Notes: generated by a model from the sequence alone, not told the origin. A DNA stretch of 64,000 nt from Aselliscus stoliczkanus (GCA_033961575.1 CM066735.1:34119501-34183500), one strand, 5' to 3'. Counted from the stretch's first letter, positions 44,514 through 58,433 are shown. Made by a program: numbers and translations.

Positions 44514-46019
44514 TAAGAAAAATAGCCCTTTCTTAGGCACATAAAGATATTTAGGGCATGTTTTGGTATCTAATATGAATGTCCCAGGTGGCTGATAAGG
44601 GATTACTTCTCAATCTGAAGAAGCTTTTGTGACATAAAAATGTAAACTCTCACGTGCCATTTTCCCTAAGAGGCAATAATAGATGATAAAAATATTTCTA
44701 GAAAACTATGCAAAAGTTCTCTGATGCGAAATACATTTTGGGACCTGACAAAGCATGAGTGAAAGAGAATACTGTGCCTATAAGTACCTAGCTTTGTCCT
44801 GCTAAGTAGTTAAAATGTGTGCAAAGAAGGCATTGGTACTATTATCAAAACTTCTACCATCAACTGAGAAAGACTCATGTTTGCTTCAAGGGCCCAAAAT
44901 CGGATTAAAAATGTCTCTGGTATTTTTCTGTTGATTCTATTCATTAAGGCCAATTTGAAAGCAGACACAAATCTCCTCCTGTCTTTTCTGAACCAACGTG
45001 AGTCAGAGCTGAACCTTTTTGTTGACACCAGGGCTATGGGGCCTCCTGGTTTCAGATAATCATATGATTCTCACTCATCTCCCTTGAATGCATGCATATC
45101 CAGTCTACCAGGAAGCCTAAACTGCTTCCAGAGGCAACTGAAGAAAGCTCTGAGTCCTGGGTGACTTGAAAGAGTGGGAATAACCACAGGAGTCATCTAA
45201 TTAAAGGACAGACACGAGGACTCTGTTTGGGGGACTGACAAACAGAGGAATGCTTCCTTGCACATCCCAACTTTGCTCTCCATGAGCACAGATGGCTCTG
45301 CCTTTGTGCCTGAGCTACAAGGATGTGGTTTAAAGCAGTTTAGAGATAGATCTAGACTTGTTTCTGTACTTTAACATGCATTAGGTGTGGTGTATTTATA
45401 TGTCATGTGCAACTGACTATGTTAGGTCCACTATGAATTTATTAGGCCTTTTACTTTTGTGTACTAAGACAGAACATTAAGAAAGCATGTAGATCTAAAG
45501 AGGTATAAACAAAATAAATTATATTTATGCAAGACTTTATTTGTAATGAAAATATAATCTCTTGCTCATTTGTGCACAAAAACTATTTGTTAACTGTAAT
45601 AGAATAAAAGCATTTTAGTTGACTACTTTGGAATTTTTTATTATATTTCTTAGATGTGATATAACTTAGTGTCATTTAGTATTGATGGTTTTGCAGCCCT
45701 TCAACTCTTTAAAATATGCTATGTGGTTTTTATCCCTTATATCCATCCCTTAGGTGTCATAACATCCTACGTATTTTACATATCACTGCCCTTGGCACTC
45801 TAGGAAAAGCTAGGTTGGGAGCAGTATCTTCAGTTTTTTTTTTAAGATTTAAATCCAAGCACATATACCACTGCAGCATATCATAAGAATTGAAAAAAAA
45901 AAAAAAAGGAAAAATTTAAAGGCGTGACAAGGGCTGTTCTCGGGCAATGGCATATAGAGAAAGGTTTTAGCATTATCTAGACAACTGCATCAGTATATCT
46001 TTATTGAGTACATAATATG
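44514..46019. other. Unassigned non-coding DNA
   Basis: No gene or repeat recognised. A T10-like run (45834-45843) and an A15-like run (45893-45908) bracket ~50 bp without a recognisable body. Confidence 0.5.
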
Positions 46020-46585
46020 TTAGCCACTGTTCCAGGTGATAGAGCTGTAGAACTGAACAAAACAGACACATTCTCTGTCGCCATAGCTATAACATTCTAT
46101 TGGAGAAAATGGACAATAAATAAACAATCATTTCATATGGTACCATGTGGTTAGAATACTCAAGGAGATCCATGGGTTGGGGTAATAAAAATGGCATGTG
46201 ATAAGTGTGTGGGCTACTGTAAATAGTGTGGTCAGACAAGACTTCTAAGGATGGCACTTGATTATAGCATTAAGGAAAGTGAGGAAGAAAAATTTGTGTG
46301 TATTTGTAGGGAAGGTGTATGCAGTTGAGGGGATAGCAACTGTTCCTGATTAGCAGCACGCTTACCATGTTCAGGACCATTAGGGAGACTAGAGGGACTT
46401 AGTAATGGGAAAAAAAAAAAAAAAAAAAACGAAAACGACTCTAAAAAGAGGATGAAACAACAGCCAGGGGCCAGATCATATAGAACCTTCTAATGCATAG
46501 TAGGAACTTTTCATTTTATTCTAAAAATCGGAAAGCAATAGAAAACTTTGAGCAGAAGAGTGGCATGATCTGATTTAATTTATTT
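46020..46585 (+). repeat. Ancient interspersed repeat, family A
   Basis: Same family as 5240-5745: 'actgttccaggtgatagagc', 'actgaacaaaacagacacat', 'gccaggggccagatcatata' and 'gaagagtggcatgatctgat'. A later ~20-A run (46411-46430) is inside. The last two landmarks are the classic right end of this old mammalian repeat. Confidence 0.6.
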
Positions 46586-47790
46586 TTACAACTTTATTAA
46601 GGAATAATAGACATACTATAAATGGTAAATGTTTAAAATTTGACAAATTCTAACATACCTATCTATAAACCTGTTGAAATCATTGTCGCAATCCACATGA
46701 TGAACTTATCTTTCTCCCCCAAGATTTCCTTGGGTCCCCATGGAATTCCTCCATCCTGCACCTCCCCACCACCCTCATCCCCAGACAATCTATTTTAGTC
46801 CGAATGTTCTAGAATGTGGACATTTCATTCTAGAACTGGAATATTGCAAAAAGTGTGTATTCTTTTCGCTCTGGCCTCTTTACTCAGCATGATTATTTAA
46901 AGAGCCGTCTATGAGTATGTTGTTTTGTACATCAGTAGTTCAATCTTTTTTTATTGTTGAGTAATATCCTATTGCATAGATAACCCACAATTTATTCCTT
47001 CACTTGGTAAAGGACAGTTAGATTGTTTCCAGATTTTTTTTGTGTGTGTGTGAAAATTTGTGTACAAGTTGTTTGAATGGCCATGTGCTTCAATTTCTCT
47101 TGGGCAAAATATCTAAGAATACAATGGCTAAAACATGTGTGGATATGTATTTAACTTTTTAAGAAACTACCACATTAAGTGGTAGTACCAGTACACATTC
47201 TCACCAACAGTATATTATGGTTGCCACTTCCTCATATTCTGCTAACAGTTAAAATGGTCAGTTGTTTTTGTTTATTATTTTAAAAATGTAGCCATTTGAT
47301 TTGGTATGTAGTGGTATCTCACTGTGGTTTTAATTTTCATTTCCCTAATGATGGGCTAAAAATATTGGCCATATTTCACGTGCTTATTTGTCATCTGAAT
47401 GCCATCTTTGGTGAAGAGTGTGTGAGTGTGTTCAAATCTTTGCATATACTTGAGTTGTTTATTCTATTGAGTATTGAAATTTCTTTGTAAATTCAAGGTG
47501 AAAGTCCTTGATCTGATATGTGATTTGCAAATATTTTGCTCAGTATTATCATTTTTTTAAATCAGTGTCTTAAAAATCAGAAGTTCTTAATTTTGGTGAA
47601 GTCCAGTTTGTCATTATTTTTTCTTTGGGGAATTATGATTTTTACATTTTATCTAAGAAAATTGGGCCTAATCCAAGGTTACAAAGATTTCTCCTATGTT
47701 TTCTGCTAGAAATGTTACAGTTTTTGGGTTTCTGTTTGTACCTATGATTCATTATGAGTTAATTTTTTAACAAGATACAAAAGCTGAATT
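46586..47790 (-). mobile_element. Old L1 3' UTR and ORF2 C-terminal region, reverse
   Basis: Antisense L1 order: acaactttattaaggaataa, 'atctataaacctgttgaaat', 'tggacatttcattctagaac', 'ttgttgagtaatatcctatt', 'caacagtatattatggttgc', 'atgtagtggtatctcactgt', 'ctttggtgaagagtgtg', 'ttgatctgatatgtgatttg'. Decayed in all frames. Confidence 0.8.
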
Positions 47791-47797
47791 AAGATTT

Positions 47798-47874
47798 TCC
47801 TTTCCTTCCTTCCTTCCTTCCTTCCTTCCTTCCTTCCTTCCTTCCTTCCTTCCTTCCTTCCTTCCTTCCTTTTC
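47798..47874. repeat. (TTCC)n microsatellite
   Basis: About 17 nearly perfect TTCC units between two parts of an antisense L1. Confidence 0.98.
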
Positions 47875-47879
47875 TTCAA

Positions 47880-49730
47880 AATAGTTACCATTTCCAGTGC
47901 ACTTTATTCTTTTGTGTAGGTTCAGATTTCCATCTGGAAGCATTGTCCTTCTGCTTGGAAGGAGTCCTTTGACATTTCTTATAATGCAAGCAAGTCTGCT
48001 GGTGGTGAATTCTTTTAGCTGTTGTATGTCCGAATATGTCTTTATTTGGCTTCATTTTTGGAAGATATTTTCACCGGTTAAAATTATAACTTGAAAGATT
48101 CCTTTTTTTCTTGTATTGCTTTAAAGATGTCTTCAAAGCTTGCATTTTTTCCAGTGAGAAATCTGCTGACAATCTTATCTCTGTTACTCTACATAATGTC
48201 TTTTTTCCTCTGCTTTAAAAATATTCTCTTTATCAGTGGTTTGAAACAATTGAATTATGATGTACCTTAGTATAGTTTCTTCATGTTTTTGTGCTGACAG
48301 TGAGTGGAGTGTCTTGGATCTGTGCATTTATAATAGTCATCATTTAGAATATGATATTCATCACTCTGTCTCTCTCCTCCACTATGGATACTCATTGCAT
48401 GTATATTTGGCTGCCTGAACGTGTCCTCCAGTGCACTGATGCCCTTTGCATTTTTTTCATCGTTCTTTATTTCTATGTTCCACTTTGAAGAATTTTGGAC
48501 TTCAAGCTCACTGATTTTTTCCCTGAATATCTGATCTGCTATTAATTCTATCCAGTGCCTTTTTTTATTCATCTCAGACTTCGTAGTTGTCATCTTTAGA
48601 AGTTACATTAGAGTATTTTTTAATCTCTTTTATATCTACTTTTTATGTTCCAGCTTGTATTTAACTTCTTGAACATATGGAATAGAGTCATGATCATTGT
48701 TTGAATGCCCTTGTAACATAATTCTAGCATCCCTGTTACTTATAGATCAGTTTTGATTGACTGATTTTTCTCCCCAATATGGTTCCATTTCATGCTTCTT
48801 TATATACCTGGTAACTTTTGATTGCATAAAAACATTGTGTATTTTACTTTGCTGTCTACTGTATATGTTTGTATTCCTAGAAATATTGTTGAACTTTGTC
48901 CTGGGTTGTGGTTAAGTTAGTTGGAAACAGTTTGATCCTTTCAGGTCTTGCTTTAAGGTTCTGTTAGGCCAGATAAGATTGATTTCATTTTTGAATCATT
49001 TTTTTTCCTCATTACCAGGCAAGACTTTCTTAATACTCTAACCAATACCCTGTGAATTATAAGGTTATCAGCTCAGGCTGTTAGTAATAAACGCTATTCC
49101 TGGCCTTGTATGATATCTGGACACTGTTTCCACTAAGCTTTTCGGGTGGTTCCTTCAGGTAGTTTCCTCACCGATCTGAGCTGATCAATACTCAGTTGAA
49201 TATTTGAAGGATCCTTGAGCATCCCTCGAGGTCTCTTGGTGTACCATTATTTCCTCTCTGGTACTGAGCTCTTTGAAATCTCATTTCCCTGGTTTTCTTT
49301 GACTCCCCAAACCATCTCCTCAATTCAGAGAGCCTGCCAATTTCTGCTTGGGTTTTCTCTCTATTTGCTACTAACTAACTGGAAACTCTCTAGGTAGGAA
49401 TCTGGAATAATTGTAGGACTAACTTAATTTGTATGTCATCTCTCAGAATCACTCTGCTTTGTTGCTATCTTGAGAGCCATTGTTTGTTATGTTTTGTTGG
49501 ATTTTTCACTTGTTTTAAATGGGAAGATAAATTTGATCCCCATTACTCCAACTTCTCCAGAAAGAGATGGTGAAATAGTTCCAATTAATTCTGACCATGC
49601 AGTGTTGCAGTTGGTAATGCTCACAGGATTCCTGTTGCTGAGAAGCCTGATTTACTTTTTCAAGAATAATTCTAGTTGCCATGAGAATAATGGATTGTGT
49701 ATGTAGAGGAGTGTGCTGGGATATAGGGAG
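47880..49730 (-). mobile_element. Old L1-lineage (L1ME/HAL1-like) sequence, reverse
   Basis: T-rich + strand, same family as 32590-34290. Landmarks: 'cttataatgcaagcaagtct', 'ccagtgagaaatctgctgac', 'ttgaattatgatgtacctta', 'ttctatccagtgccttttt', 'gaacatatggaatagagtca', 'ttggaaacagtttgatcctt', 'tgagctgatcaatactcagt'. All frames are broken. It is longer and better preserved than the 32.6-kb copy. Confidence 0.65.
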
Positions 49731-49904
49731 TGTTAACTTACTATTTTTTTCTGAGCATAATTAAGATTTTTTTTTTGCAATTTATTCTTTTAATTAAATA
49801 CCAAGGGCTCTATGAAAGATGTGGATGGTTCTATCTCCTTTCAAATTCAGTTATCTAGGGCAGACCCTAGATTATTTGAGTTGCTCTTTACTCATACCAT
49901 TCTA

Positions 49905-50130
49905 GGGATGACTTATATTTGGATAAGTAAATTTGAGTTGCCTATTAGAAATCTATATAGAGATGTTAAGTAGGTAGTTGGAGATGATGAGAAAGAAGTT
50001 GGACAGACATGTCTGAAATTCAAAGGAGAAATCACACAAGGAGTTATGTATTCAGATGTCTTTATCCTATTGGTTACCCTCAAACCAATATAACTGGAAG
50101 AACTCTCCAATGAGTAAGTACAGAGATCTA
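49905..50130 (+). repeat. Possible family A repeat fragment
   Basis: 'gagttgcctattagaaatct', 'gagatgttaagtaggtagtt' and 'gacatgtctgaaattcaaag' resemble the interior of family A as I recall it. Tentative. Confidence 0.4.
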
Positions 50131-50464
50131 AAAGGCAACACCTCCAACATTTAGAGATTTGAAAAAGAAAAATTCAGCAAAAATATTATGACAGTGGTTA
50201 ATGGAGGTTGGGGTGGCATTTGGAGAGGGAAAAGCAATACAAAATAATTTACTTTTATTGGTGTATGATGCTAAGAATTCATTGAACCACAATTAGTAGT
50301 CACGAGTAATACTCTTTGGATATGAAAGAAGGAAATAGAGCAGTTACACAGTAACAAAATTATTATATGCTACTTCTGTGAAGTTCAAATGATAAGTCCA
50401 CTCATTACTTATTAAACATTATTTATCATCAACAAAATTTTTGTTTTAATTCTTTAATTGTGAA

Positions 50465-50870
50465 ATAAACTTTTTTTTAAAATTAGTTTCAGGTGTACAA
50501 CACAGTGCAATAGTTATACTTTTTACCCTTCAAAGTGACAACTCCTCCCCCAATTTGCTGTGCCACTTCCCTCCCCCCATATCATACATATCTATTACAG
50601 TTTTCTTAACTCCACTCCACACTATACTCCACATCCCATGGCTATATATACATATTCAATTAAACTTGGCATACAATATTATACAAAATCAGCTTCAGGT
50701 GTACAGTGCAGTGATCAAACCTCTATTCCATTAATGAAGTGGTCTCCCTGACAAGACATGTGACCATCTCACATCCCACAAAATATTTACAACATTATTA
50801 ATTATATTCCTCAAACTGTCTTTCATATCCCTGTGTCAATATTGTAGTCACCTATTTATGCTGAACAAAA
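50465..50870 (-). mobile_element. L1 3' UTR fragment, reverse, with repeated motif
   Basis: The motif ttcaggtgtacaacacagtg at about 50488-50507 is repeated as ttcaggtgtacagtgcagtg at about 50694-50713, some 206 bp apart. Each copy is followed by text of an antisense L1 3' UTR. Either two L1 tails lie side by side, or the 3' UTR carries an internal duplication. Confidence 0.65.
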
Positions 50871-51429
50871 TTTTTACATCTTATGAATTTTAAATATTTT
50901 TATATCCTTTAAATTTGCATTTTACTCACTGTATTTTCCACAAGCAGAAGAGAGATATAGTTGGGTACCTGGCATATAATGTCTGTAAGTATTTGCTGAG
51001 TGAATCAATACATTAATGAAATAACGAACAATGAGCAAGTTCAGCTGAATAGGCACTGAACTTGTGGTAGAAATGGAGGTGTTACAAGTTAACCAGGGCC
51101 ATAAGTGAATTACTTCACTCATTCTTAGCTGTTCCATCTGTAAAAATAGAAAGTTCAAAATGTATCTCTTAGATCTGGCAGTTGATGATGCTTTGATTGC
51201 TCATGCTAACATATTTCCCCATACAGTGTTACTTCTAAAATGTTGACTTGATAAAATGTGTAATTCTATGCCATAAAGTGCAGTGATGTCTTAAAAGTTA
51301 AACAGAGTGACTGCTTATATTCCTCATCATTTTAAAAAAATTCACAGTAGAAGGTCATTGAAAGCCATGAAAAATAAAATAAAATGCCATTCTAAACATG
51401 AAGTTTAATGAAAATTAAAAACAGATATT
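50871..51429. other. Unassigned non-coding DNA
   Basis: Nothing recognised. Confidence 0.5.
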
Positions 51430-51665
51430 AACTGGATAGAGGCTAACATTTTTATGTAAATTATCTCATTTAATTTTTATAGTAAAGGTATTTAATAAGT
51501 ACTATTGTTATTTACCTTTTACAATTGCAGTAACAGAATCAGAGAGGTAAAGTAAGTTTCCCAGGATTGTACAGCTAATCAACAAACGATAGAGCTAGGA
51601 CTCTGAGTTGCAATTTCTGACTTGAGATTTCATGTCTGTACATGCTGTTCTTTACTGCCTCACAA
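51430..51665 (-). repeat. MIR, reverse
   Basis: Good reverse MIR: 'aaattatctcatttaattt', 'aataagtactattgttattt', 'agagaggtaaagtaagtttc', 'acagctaatcaacaaacgat', 'agagctaggactctgagttg'. Confidence 0.85.
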
Positions 51666-54600
51666 TTACAGACTGAAAAGTTAGAGGATTTATTTTTTAA
51701 TTAATTTTCTAAAGCACTTATTGAATGGAAAATGTATTATCTTTTACCACTTAAATTCTTATCGTTTATTTTCTCTTATCTTACTTTCCTTGTTTGTGTT
51801 TTCCTCGTGACACATAACAAACTAATATATCTTGTTAACTTAAAACATTTATTCTTATGTGGCAAGTAACTTCTATGATACATTTACTAATTTGCCCATT
51901 TGAATAACTTTGGATAAAATCTTTCTAGATTTGTGATACTTCCTGGACCTACAGTTGCTGTTTGGCAACCAACTCAAACTTTGGTAACTCTGTGAACTGT
52001 TTGGTTTCTAGGTGATGCTTTTTTGCACATGGCTACACTTCATTACCCACTAGTCCCCAAGGGACTGATCTCAGATGTGGAGCTGACCTAGAAAAAGCCA
52101 AGTCAACACCACTGCAAAAACAAATGGAACGCATGTCTTTTGTACTCCATATGTAAAGGGAGCATATTAATAATCCTTTAACATGATAAATTCTACACAC
52201 ATATTTATAGGTTAAGCTTCTGCTTGCATTTCTCTAAAAATAATGGATTTTTGTTTTTATGTTGTCTGATTCTAGTTGACTTTAATTCTGTCCAGCATTA
52301 ACATCTAAAAACAATCAATACTACCATCTAGAAGGCTGTGAAATGACTCATACCTATTACTATAAAGGCAATTTGCAAGTTACTTTGTACAGATAAACAT
52401 TGATAAAATAGCGAATCTCGTACTGTGAAACAGATTTTTAAAATTATGACTAAAGCCAAACAGTAGTCTCTGCTGGATGCCTGGTTTTGTTTTTTTCCAT
52501 AAATTGAATCATATTTACCAGATCATATTTGATAGACCTCCTAGAACCTGCTATCATAGAAGTTCAATTTTTTGTTATATAAAGACTTTCAGAAAACTAG
52601 TTACATAAGCATGTGATAAATAATAATTTACTAACATTGCTTTATTTTGAATCACCAATATTTTGCTGACTATCCCATACCTATCTTCTTCTGTTCTTGA
52701 TAAAATTTCTATACTTTTCATGTTAATATTTGTCAAAAATCATAGAAATTAATCATTCCCTGAATTATCTTATTTTAAGTGGAGATCTAGAGAGTGTTGA
52801 TTTTTATTCACCTCATAGCATGCGGTAGAAAACTCATTAATTTTTTTGAATCTCCTTGTGGTCAAAGGTCTTAATGCCTTTTGAACTTATAATATTGAAG
52901 TAGAGAATTCTCAGCAGATATGCCAGCCGTTCTTTTATTATATTTTATCCCTAGAGATTCTTTATATTATGAGAAATTCAAATGTCTTTAATAAATAGTC
53001 ATTAATTCATGTTTCTTTTGTGCACGTATGTGCATATCTTGGATATCAGTGATTTCCATTGAGATTAATGTTTAGCCCCTTCAGATTTACACATCTGGGT
53101 AGTTGAAGTTATGTAAACACTTTATAAACCCAAAGAAGCTCAAATATATAAAAGTTAATACCTTTGCTGGGGGAGAGTCAACTAAAATAGATGCAGCACA
53201 GCTTACAATACTAGAATTTCAGATAGCGCTTTTAGTGGGTATCAGGGCACTGTCCTTTCCACTCCTTTTTAAAATTTCAACTCACCATCCAAGGTCAAAA
53301 ATTATGACTGCTTCTTATTAAACCAGTACTGCTACCAAGTATTTATAGTGTTACCACATGAAGGATTTGATAATACTGTATATGAAATCCAAAATATGCT
53401 ATGACCAAAATAAATCCAATGTTTCTTTTTATTTGAGCCACATTGAAAAAATATGGATTTTTATTTTACTATTATAAAAGCATACAAATAAGGACATATT
53501 TTATTGTTCATAAATGAAATATCATGTAAATTGCCATCATATTCTTCCTGTCTATTATCCCCAAGAATACCCATGCCAAATCTCTCTGAAACAAACATAG
53601 AGAATGAATAGTAGTTCTATTTAACTTATTAAACATCTATGATGCTTCAGGCAGACACTGGATTGGATATAAAGAGAATAAAGATGTAATTGAAATATAG
53701 TGCCTTCCCTTGAGAAACACCTTATCAAGTAATGACAGTAGATTAATATGCATACATTTATACTCTAATTTAATTAAGTAATTGCTATCTATGTACAATG
53801 AATCTCCAGAATTTTCATGTAAAAGAAATTTGTGGACAATAACATAGTTAGAAATGAGAGATAGGAGGTTTCTCTATAAGTTGAGTTTGCATAGCAAGCA
53901 AATTTTGACTTACATTGTATATTTATTTGGGGGGTTTCTATGTGTGTGGTGGAGAATCAGGCAGCTCATGGAAGTCAAGCGGCTAAAACCTTGCATTTTC
54001 AAACCTTTCACTTCTATCACTTTTTATTGAAACACGTGCCAGAAATCCTACTTAGTCTGGTACTCATAATACTTATAACCATTAAAAACCCCAGATAAAG
54101 AATAAATGAGACACTGAAAAGTAAAGTGACAGGGACAAAGTCACAGGCTAGTGACTGGTGAACAGATCTAGAATTTCAACCAGGTGCATTGTCAAAAATG
54201 GAACGTAAATAAATGAGAGTGAGGAAAAGGACTGAAAATTCATTCTGATACTTATTTATTAGTATTACTATGCTTATTATATGCATATATTTACTATTCA
54301 GTGTCTTATTTTATAGCTGTAAATCATTTCTTCCCATCTTTTTATGGCATACACACATTTCATCGTAGTTGTCTATTAGAATAGGCAAACTTGTTAAGAC
54401 TTCTGTATAAGTGACCAAGGACACTGAGGCTATTTGTTGTCAGTGTCATCCACATGAGTGCCTGTGGCAGATATCCTGTTCCACGGTGGCCTTATCTTAT
54501 TAGAAAAGTCAGAGTCTCACACCTCCACCACTGTCCATACGTGAGATTGGAAAGAGGAATTTTAATTTTATGAAGAAGTGTTTCATTACATAAGTCTGAC

Positions 54601-54739
54601 ACTAATTTTTTCACTTTTTCAAGAAATGGATTCAGAATTTTTATTTCTAACAGATTGCTTTCCAATGTAATGCAGGCTGTATATAAATAAGATGTAAAGT
54701 TTATACAAAATATAAGATTATGCTACCATTTGTTTAGCC
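51666..54739. other. Long unassigned non-coding stretch
   Basis: About 3 kb of AT-rich DNA with no gene, RNA or confident repeat. 53630-53715 contains wording like an old L2/MIR-type fragment ('aacatctatgatgcttcagg'), but it is too decayed to call. Confidence 0.5.
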
Positions 54740-54945
54740 CATTATGTTCCACACTAAACACTTTATTTTAAATTCCTGCCTTCTAATTTAATTCTCACAA
54801 CAACCTTGAGAGGACTGTACTATTATCAGCATTCTCCAGATGGAGCAACAGAAGTTGCACGTGGTTAAGTAACTTGGCCAAGGTCACAACAGAAGTGATA
54901 TGGTTGAAATTTGAGCCCAACCATTCTGGCAAATTTACTATTTAT
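54740..54945 (-). repeat. MIR, reverse
   Basis: Reverse MIR: 'ttaattctcacaacaacctt', 'gaggactgtactattatcag', 'ggttaagtaacttggccaag', 'gtcacaacagaagtg', 'gaaatttgagcccaacc'. Confidence 0.85.
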
Positions 54946-55917
54946 TAGTTATAATACTGCATTAAATCATAACTCTCCAGTGCCTTTCCTAATCATTTCC
55001 TCCTGGATCTAAGAGAGTGTATATGTAGAAAAATTAAAATTGATTTTATTATGGGTTTTTGTGAGGTCCTTTGTTTTTTATATTCCCTCTCATTTTTCTA
55101 GTAATTAGTCTAATAATAGTGCACAAGAATCCTGAAATTCTTGCCTGGTGTGTGAGTAAAATTTTGTTTTGTTTTCAAAGTAGCTTAAGAAGTCAGCAGT
55201 AGAGAAAGAGAAAGAAAAAGAAAGGATCTGTTAAAGCTGCTTATTGACAATCTGGCTGTGATCTTTCTCATGCACACATGCCATTTACGTAAATTCATGC
55301 AAACTAGGGTTGATATCCAGGCTGTCTTTCTAAGAGTTCCATAAAATGCTGCCTTAAGATGTGTAACTACAGACTCGCTGGTGGGCCAGTATTATCAAAT
55401 AATGAGGGATTGTCCAAAAAAGACCATAAATAAGTGACAATGAGGAAAAGGCCTGAAAAGTGAATAATACCAGATTTCCTGGGACTGTGTTCTGATCCAC
55501 ATCTAGGTTGCATGCCCATTTGTTCAACTAGGAAAATCTCGTGTCCTCGGCTATTTTATGGAACAAGAATTTACATATCCAAGGATAAAATTTTAACGCA
55601 TTTCTTTATATATTACTAACAGAAGGAAGGAGTGAGGAGGGAGAAAGAGTTGAACAGTGGAGAGTGGGGGCAAGAATAGAAGTCAGGCACAAGAATGGAA
55701 CAGCTTGAAGTAGCTTCATCACATTTAAGTGAGGCTCCTCCCAAGTACAGAAGGAAGGATTACTGACCTTTGCCTGGATCATAAATTTGCCTAAACATCT
55801 GTTTGCTTGGATCACAAAATGTTTAATATTTTCAAAGTTTATGTTGTAAGATAAGGGATGTAGTGTTGAGTTTCTCACAGAAACACAGCTTTTTATTTTT
55901 TTCATCCTAAAGCCATG

Positions 55918-55920
<3 letters not shown>
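54946..55920. other. Unassigned non-coding DNA
   Basis: An AG-rich stretch lies at 55200-55225; otherwise nothing recognised. The 120-codon reverse frame at 55606-55968 starts inside the AC microsatellite (Val-Cys run) and has no domain. Confidence 0.5.

Positions 55921-55965
<45 letters not shown>
55921..55965. repeat. (AC)n microsatellite
   Basis: Uninterrupted AC array of about 22 units. Confidence 0.98.
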
Positions 55966-55966
<1 letters not shown>

Positions 55967-58089
55967 ATGTAGGTTTTAGAATGTTTTAACTCTCTTTCAG
56001 CATTTAGTAAAAAACCTAGCCTGAACTTTCCTTGACAATGTCTTAATGTCTTAAGAAATAAGTTACCGCCAGAGTGCTTTTAATAGAATGAAAAATGAAA
56101 GACGCTAGTGAAAACATGCCACCATCCAGCACGTTTTAAATGGTTGGTCTCTAATGTGGACTTTCTCACAAACATGTCTCCAATCTTAAAATCTGTACAA
56201 GAAAACAATATAACTCTTATATGAAGAATGGGTTGACAGCTACTTGATAGATTTCCTAGTAGCTGCATATTGCAGTTGGTCCAATATGGCCATACCTCCA
56301 GAGTGACCTTCTAAGATCTTCATTTGATAACAATAGGAATAGTTAGTAATATGTTTTTTTATATATATACAGCTATAGGAAGAATGTTAAGGAAGACTTT
56401 TATCCATAAGGATCTAGAAAGAACAGATGGCACTTCCAAATTGGATAATTTGAGAAGAATTAATAGTCAATTTACAACAGGTGTGAGCAGAGTATGTTGG
56501 GAATACAAGGGATAGTCCAGTACCCCCTGGCTGGAAAGAGCAGTGGGTGGTTACTACCCACAGGCTTGGAGAGGCAATGAAAAGGAGCACTTTCCAGAAC
56601 CCAGAGACAGAGATGTCTTTGTGAAAACGCTGAGACCTCCAATTGAGGGACAGAACCAGCCTCTGGTGATGTCTCAAGGAGGGCATAATTACTCTGATTT
56701 CATTATCCTCCATTCCTATAATCTCCTACTGGGGCTCTGCACTAATGGAATGAGATGGGAAGTCAGAGAGCAAAGGAGCATGAGACGAGATCCATCCAGG
56801 TGCGCCTCCTGGGTACATGGCAGTGTGGAGAAAAGAGGGGCACAGACCTGTAGGGACAATTGGAGATGATGAGAGCCCCTGTGACTACAGCGTTTGGAAC
56901 TCAAATGACCATAAGATGTCTTTAATTATTGCTGAAACTGAGATCCCAAGACAGAAAAAAAACCTAAAAATCAGTGACATGTGAAGCATTTATAGGAAAA
57001 ACAGTCAAATAATTAATAAGGAATGGGTCTTTATAGTTTGTGTTTTATTTACAAAAAAAAAAAAGGTAAAAAATTTAGGCAATTGATGGTAGATTTTTCT
57101 TTTGGCAATCTTAAGAAGATTATTGTGAGAGAAAGTATATGACCAAAAAGAATTTTATACATAGATCGATAAAAAAAATACCAGAAGCTTTATAAATTAT
57201 GTGCATATTCTTAGAATATGAGAGATATGGTGAGCTTCCTGTTTTTAATATGAACTTCCTGTTTTTAATGTGAACATAGTCATATAAAACAGAATTGTGG
57301 GAATAAATAAAACTGCTTATATTATACTCTTATAAGGGTTCAACTGTTGTACAGTAAAAACTTATGCTGACCTCACTGTATGTACTGTAAAAAAAACACA
57401 GCAGTAATCACCTTTTCACACAAGCCCCTGAACTGAAATCATCACCTTCTGCATTTTAGCAGCCATTCGGTGCTTCTTATTTAGTCTTTTCATAACTGGA
57501 AAGATGTGTGAATTAAACCCTCAGGGCCTTTTCCCTGGTGCTCTGACAATTGAGCCAGTGATCATTTCACTATATTCTTTTTCTTCCATCCAAATAAGAC
57601 TCAGTTTGAAACATTTTTAGTACTGGAGAGCAAACATTTTTAAAGTAAACATTTCCTTTTTTTCTCATGCTAGGAATTACAATTACTATCCTGTTCAGAA
57701 TGACGTGTTTCTCAGCAATAGATAGTTTTTTAGAAGCGTGTACACTGAGGGCATATTTTTGCACAGCTTTTTAGGGAGAGAGCGGAGATTTCCACAGCCT
57801 AAGTTTTATATTCTTTATTTCCTCATCATCACAGTGGTTTGGCTAGAATACAAAAAAAGCTTATATTCATTATCATAATTAGCACAATGAGCAAGTTTTT
57901 ACCTTAAATTTGATATTTGGGAATTATATTTTTGTTTGTTTTTAATTCAGAATGTTTTCAAACAATTCTATATGAAGAAAAATTTAATAACTAATGTGAC
58001 CACTGACAAGTAAGTGTCCTTTTCACAAATATTTCTTTAACTCTAGCAAATCCAAGCTTAAAAATCCTAATAGTCCTGGTTTATATTTA
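55966..58089. other. Unassigned non-coding DNA
   Basis: 56440-56900 is less AT-rich, and overlapping frames on both strands (99-108 codons) occupy it, but no domain or splice pattern supports a gene. The short tandem at 57235-57274 is listed separately. Confidence 0.5.
57235..57274. repeat. 20-bp tandem duplication
   Basis: cttcctgtttttaatatgaa (57235-57254) is followed at once by cttcctgtttttaatgtgaa, differing at one base. The leading part, with 'taaattatgtgcatattctt' before it, resembles 59890-59950, so both may descend from one old repeat. Confidence 0.95.
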
Positions 58090-58265
58090 CTTTACAATTT
58101 GGGATATGCTTTCTCAAAGTTTATCATATTTGCTTCTACAGCTATTCTACAATATAAGGTCCTTAAGCCCATTTTGCAAATTCAGCAAGACATGGCCAAA
58201 GAAGGTAAATGACTTTCTTATGGCTGCATACTCATGAAGCTGCAAATCTAATCCAAGTGTTATAA
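58090..58265 (-). repeat. MIR-like ancient SINE, reverse
   Basis: 'cccattttgcaaattcagca' followed by 'gaaggtaaatgactttctta' fits the reverse MIR core; diverged. Confidence 0.55.
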
Positions 58266-58392
58266 CCATAAATCCTGCAATTTTTTTTCCCACCAATCCT
58301 ACTTAATAATTAATGCAGTGTCTTATGTTCCAGGTACTGTTCTATCTTGGAGAATATAAGCATCAAATGTTTCTTGCAACTTTTTGATCTCA

Positions 58393-58394
<2 letters not shown>

Positions 58395-58431
<37 letters not shown>
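58395..58431. repeat. (AC)n microsatellite
   Basis: AC array, 18 units or so, 20 bp before a GATA array. Confidence 0.98.
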
Positions 58432-58433
<2 letters not shown>

